Origin: Poriferisodalis sp965204125
GTDB taxonomy: Bacteria > Actinomycetota > Acidimicrobiia > Acidimicrobiales > Poriferisodalaceae
Reading direction: 5' to 3'
DNA length: 64,000 nucleotides
Assembly: GCF_965204125.1 (NCBI RefSeq)
Contig: NZ_OZ241968.1
Coordinates: 2,728,001 to 2,792,000, forward strand
This document shows positions 61,151-64,000 of the stretch, in pieces. A program made the translations under genes and the position numbers. Each line of letters opens with the position of its first letter. The stretch's first letter is position 1. Under the pieces are notes generated by a model. It searched no databases and had not been told where the DNA came from. It worked only from the letters and a program-made list of their open reading frames with translations.

Positions 61151-62596
61151 GTGACTTCTGAGGACGAAGCGGCCGATGCGGCCCTGCTTGCTGATCTGCG
61201 TGGCGTGCTCGGCGACCGGGCCCGCGACAACGACTTCGAGCGGGGTTTGTACAGCCGCGACGGCTCGATCGAAGGCAGCCCGCCGGCGATCGTGTGCCTG
61301 CCCGAGTCCGCAACCGAAGTCGCCGAGATCGTGCGTGTCTGCCGTCGCCACAGTCGGCCGTTCCTGGCGCGAGGCTCGGGAACCGGCTTGGCCGGGGGCG
61401 CAGTGCCCGTCGGCAGGCCAGTGGTGGTTGCTACCTCCAAGATGGACCGCATCGTCGAGATCGACACCGCCAACCGGATTGCCTGGGTCGAACCGGGAGT
61501 GCTGAACCTGGACCTGTCACGTGCGCTGGCGCCTCAGGGCTTCCACTTCGCCCCGGATCCCTCCAGCCAGCAGGTGTGCTCGATCGGCGGCAACATTGCC
61601 AACAACTCCGGCGGGCCGCACTGCCTGGCGTACGGCGTCACCACGGCGCATATCGCAGCACTTGAGGTGGTGCTTCCCTCCGGCGACACCACCATCTTGG
61701 GCGGCGTGGAGGCCGAGCCTGCCGGGCTCGACTTGCGCGGGCTGTTCGTGGGTTCCGAAGGCACCATGGGCATCGCCACCAAGGCCGCAGTGCGGCTGAC
61801 GCCGAACGCGCCCGCGGTGCGCACGCTGCTGCTCGACTTCGACGATGTCAGCGAAGGCTCGGCGGCGGTCAGCGCCATCATCGCCGCCGGGCTGGTGCCC
61901 TCGGCGCTGGAGATGATGGACCAGCGCGCCATCGAGATCGTGGAGGCATTCGCCCACGCGGGGTACCCGACTGGGGCTGCGGCCGTGCTGCTGGTGGAGC
62001 TCGACGGCCTGCCGGGCGGGGTGGAGGCGGGCGTGGAGATCGTGCGTGAGGTGGCGCAGAAGCACCACGTCGGCCACGTGCGTGTCGCGGCAGACGACGC
62101 CGAGCGGGCGCTGCTGTGGAAGGGACGCAAGAATGCCTTCGGCGCAGTTGCACGGATCAAGCCCGACTACTACCTCCATGACACGGTCGTGCCCCGCTCG
62201 AAGCTCACCGAGGTGCTCGAGAAGGTGTACCGGATCGCCGATGCGTACGGCCTGATCGCAGTCAACGTCTTCCACGCAGGCGACGGGAACCTGCATCCGA
62301 TCCTGGCGTTCGACCGGCGTGAGCCTGGCGTGGACGAGCGGGTAAAGGCAGCGGGCCGTGACATCGTTGCTGCGTCCATCGAAGCCGGCGGCGTGCTCAG
62401 CGGCGAGCACGGCATCGGTTTGGAGAAGCGCGACTACATGGGGATGCTGTTCAGCACCCACGACATGTACACCCAGGACGTGGTGCGGGAGACGTTCGAT
62501 CCCGACGGCCTCGCCAACCCCCTCAAGATCATCCCGACCGGCTCGCGCTGCAGCGACTCATTCCACCAGCATGTGCCCGAAGGCGCCTGGGTGTGA
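61151..62596 (+). CDS. glcD: Glycolate oxidase subunit GlcD
   Basis: A 481-residue FAD-binding subunit. FLARGSGTGLAGGAVPVG (about 76) and CSIGGNIANNSGGPHCLAYG bind FAD; NVFHAGDGNLHPILAFD and LSGEHGIGLEKRDYM hold the substrate and metal residues. The trimer GlcDEF oxidises glycolate to glyoxylate at the membrane. GTG start at 61151, with the leaderless box upstream. Its TGA overlaps the GTG of glcE by four bases, so the three genes are translationally coupled. Confidence 0.92.
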   Translation: MTSEDEAADAALLADLRGVLGDRARDNDFERGLYSRDGSIEGSPPAIVCLPESATEVAEIVRVCRRHSRPFLARGSGTGLAGGAVPVGRPVVVATSKMDRIVEIDTANRIAWVEPGVLNLDLSRALAPQGFHFAPDPSSQQVCSIGGNIANNSGGPHCLAYGVTTAHIAALEVVLPSGDTTILGGVEAEPAGLDLRGLFVGSEGTMGIATKAAVRLTPNAPAVRTLLLDFDDVSEGSAAVSAIIAAGLVPSALEMMDQRAIEIVEAFAHAGYPTGAAAVLLVELDGLPGGVEAGVEIVREVAQKHHVGHVRVAADDAERALLWKGRKNAFGAVARIKPDYYLHDTVVPRSKLTEVLEKVYRIADAYGLIAVNVFHAGDGNLHPILAFDRREPGVDERVKAAGRDIVAASIEAGGVLSGEHGIGLEKRDYMGMLFSTHDMYTQDVVRETFDPDGLANPLKIIPTGSRCSDSFHQHVPEGAWV

Positions 62597-63585
62597 GTTC
62601 GCAGTCCAGCGGCGCCGGCGCGTCGCCGGCAGCGGAAGCGAGCATGGGACCGGCCGCAGCGGGGGCCAGCCTGGCCGCGAACATTGCTGCGGACGTGACT
62701 GCGTTTGCTCGCGAGGTCGGCAGCAGCGGCGCGGTGACGGTGGTGGGCGCCCGGACGCATTGGGATGTCGGCGGCGCCCCGCCCGCAGCGGCGCGTGAAG
62801 TGTGCGCACCTGCGGGCGTGTGGGAGCACGAGCCGTCGGAGATGACGGTTCGCTGCGGTGCCGGCACGACGGTGGCTGAACTGTCGGCGCATCTCGCCCG
62901 AACCGGCCAGATGGTGCCGCTCGACCCGGCCGACGACGCGGCCACCGTGGGCGGCGTGCTGGCGTGCGGCTTCAGCGGGCACCGCCGGCTTCGCTACGGG
63001 CATGTTCGCGATCTCGTGCTGCAGACCCGCCACGTCGACGCCGCCGGCAAGGTGGTCACCGCCGGCGGCCCCACGGTGAAGAACGTGTCTGGATACGACC
63101 TGGCCCGACTGCTGGTGGGCTCGCTGGGCACGCTCGGACTGCTGGCCGAGGTGATCCTGCGCACCCTGCCGGCGCCGCCCGCCGTGCAGTGGCTGGAAGG
63201 CGACGGCGACCCGTTCGCGACGTTCGACCTGCTGTATCGGCCGAGCAGCATCCTGTGGAACGGATCGCACGCCTGGATACTGCTGGAGGGCGACCCGGCC
63301 GACGTTGCGGCAGAGGCGAGCAAGCTGGAGCCAGCGGGCTTCGCTCCGTGTGACGGCCCACCGCCGATCCCGGCTGCAGGGCGCGAGTCGATGCGACCCT
63401 CGGATCTGCGAGCGCTCGCCGGCACAGCAGGCGGTTGGCTGGCAGAGGTCGGCATCGGTCTGGTCCATCGGCCCGAACCTGTGCAGGCGGCACCGGTCTC
63501 GCAGGCCAATGCGCTGCTGATGGACCAGCTCAAGCAGCGACTGGATCCCGACAACCGCCTTAACCCCGGCCGGAGGCCCTGGTGA
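62593..63585 (+). CDS. glcE: Glycolate oxidase FAD-binding subunit GlcE
   Basis: A 330-residue FAD-binding protein, with VVGARTHWDVGGAPP and PAAVGGVLACGFSG-like segments (DDAATVGGVLACGFSGHRR) and TVKNVSGYDLARLLVGSLG, typical of GlcE. The N-terminal 30 residues are Ala/Ser-rich. It partners with GlcD and GlcF. It overlaps glcD and glcF by four bases on each side (GTGA). Confidence 0.9.
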   Translation: MSSQSSGAGASPAAEASMGPAAAGASLAANIAADVTAFAREVGSSGAVTVVGARTHWDVGGAPPAAAREVCAPAGVWEHEPSEMTVRCGAGTTVAELSAHLARTGQMVPLDPADDAATVGGVLACGFSGHRRLRYGHVRDLVLQTRHVDAAGKVVTAGGPTVKNVSGYDLARLLVGSLGTLGLLAEVILRTLPAPPAVQWLEGDGDPFATFDLLYRPSSILWNGSHAWILLEGDPADVAAEASKLEPAGFAPCDGPPPIPAAGRESMRPSDLRALAGTAGGWLAEVGIGLVHRPEPVQAAPVSQANALLMDQLKQRLDPDNRLNPGRRPW

Positions 63586-64000
63586 GCGCAGCGAGACCCG
63601 TGGGCCAGCGATCGGGCACAGCGAGCACCTTTCCGCTGGAGCTCGACATCGACAGCGACACGCTTGCTTCGTGTGTGGCGTGCGGCATGTGCCTGCCGCA
63701 CTGCCCGACCTACCGGGTGACCGGCGAAGAGTCGGCTTCGCCGCGTGGTCGCATCGCACTCATGCGCGATGTCGCCGAGCGGGGTGAGGCCGACGCCGCG
63801 TTCGTGGAGTTCATGGACGCCTGCATCCAGTGCCGCGGCTGCGAGACCGCCTGCCCAGCCGGCGTGCACTACGGCCACATGATGGAAGCCACCCGCGAGG
63901 CGCTGGCGTCGCAGACCAGCTACCAGCCCCGTCTGCGGCGGCTCGCCTACCGCGCGCTGGGCATGCCCCGGCTGCTCGGCTTCGGGTCTCGCCTGCTGGG
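63582..64000 (+). CDS. glcF: Glycolate oxidase iron-sulfur subunit GlcF, 3' partial
   Basis: The first 139 codons are in the window. Two ferredoxin-type motifs, CVACGMCLPHCPTY and CIQCRGCETACPAGVHYG, would bind two 4Fe-4S clusters, the GlcF pattern. PRGRIALMRDVAER lies between them. The GTG start overlaps the glcE stop. The rest, including the CCG-rich domains, lies beyond the right edge. Confidence 0.92.
   Translation, partial: MSAARPVGQRSGTASTFPLELDIDSDTLASCVACGMCLPHCPTYRVTGEESASPRGRIALMRDVAERGEADAAFVEFMDACIQCRGCETACPAGVHYGHMMEATREALASQTSYQPRLRRLAYRALGMPRLLGFGSRLL

Noticed and set aside
1..64000. tRNA, rRNA, insertion sequence, prophage or integrase genes
   Set aside because: Gaps between genes are short and none showed cloverleaf structure, terminal repeats or transposase/integrase motifs.

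Overview
This window is very GC-rich, almost gapless bacterial chromosome and looks actinobacterial. DUF3151 and DUF4031 proteins, a HadA/HadB-like dehydratase pair, a HisN-like phosphatase and many apparently leaderless genes (a TANNNT box 6-8 nt before the start codon) support this. The mix of acyl-CoA enzymes, CaiB transferases, LLM oxidoreductase, P450, an AtuA homologue and a giant Calx-beta/CWB2 surface protein suggests an environmental Acidimicrobiia-like heterotroph. That placement is inference; there is no rRNA or other strong marker in the window. I saw no tRNA, rRNA, insertion sequence, prophage or CRISPR.

Layout. 1-7672 (+): tandem CaiB CoA-transferase (cut by the left edge), an unpartnered xanthine-dehydrogenase-type molybdenum subunit, O-acetylhomoserine sulfhydrylase, an alpha/beta hydrolase and the HadA/HadB-like pair. 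7711-8441: a VapBC toxin-antitoxin module whose promoter and operator overlap. 8536-16854 (-): a 2,772-residue secreted repeat protein with three C-terminal cell-wall-binding repeats, preceded by a run of 14 G. 17217-18491 (-): an AAA/DUF4143 ATPase behind two near-identical palindromes.

18688-23529: acyl-CoA dehydrogenase, a DsbA/FrnE-like oxidoreductase with an in-frame TGA at the first Cys of its CPWC site (candidate selenoprotein), rhodanese, VOC and DUF169 proteins and an enoyl-CoA hydratase. 23624-29153: beta-propeller lipoprotein, TIGR01777 epimerase-like protein and penicillin acylase family hydrolase. 29208-34830: two hydrolases, LLM oxidoreductase, P450 and acyl-CoA dehydrogenase; four of these five form a minus-strand cluster that looks like a degradation pathway for a hydrophobic carboxylic acid or terpenoid. 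34918-43963: M20 peptidase, lipoprotein, D-aminoacylase-type amidohydrolase, cyclophilin, enoyl-CoA hydratase, CPA2 antiporter, HisN-like phosphatase and AI-2E-family permease.

43954-55522: M23 peptidase, DUF4031, hydrolase, AtuA-like protein, AlkA-type glycosylase, FAA hydrolase, degenerate GGDEF protein, gamma-glutamyltransferase, FAD oxidase, glycerophosphodiesterase, SirB1-like protein and histidine phosphatase. 55590-64000: pyruvate kinase with altered K+-site residues, small membrane protein, DUF3151, MobA-like protein, RNase D, two uncharacterised proteins, and a translationally coupled glcDEF glycolate oxidase operon running off the right edge.

The observation most worth following up is the selenocysteine candidate at 20028-20639. 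Next are the G14 tract upstream of the giant surface protein and the twin palindromes before the ATPase gene.
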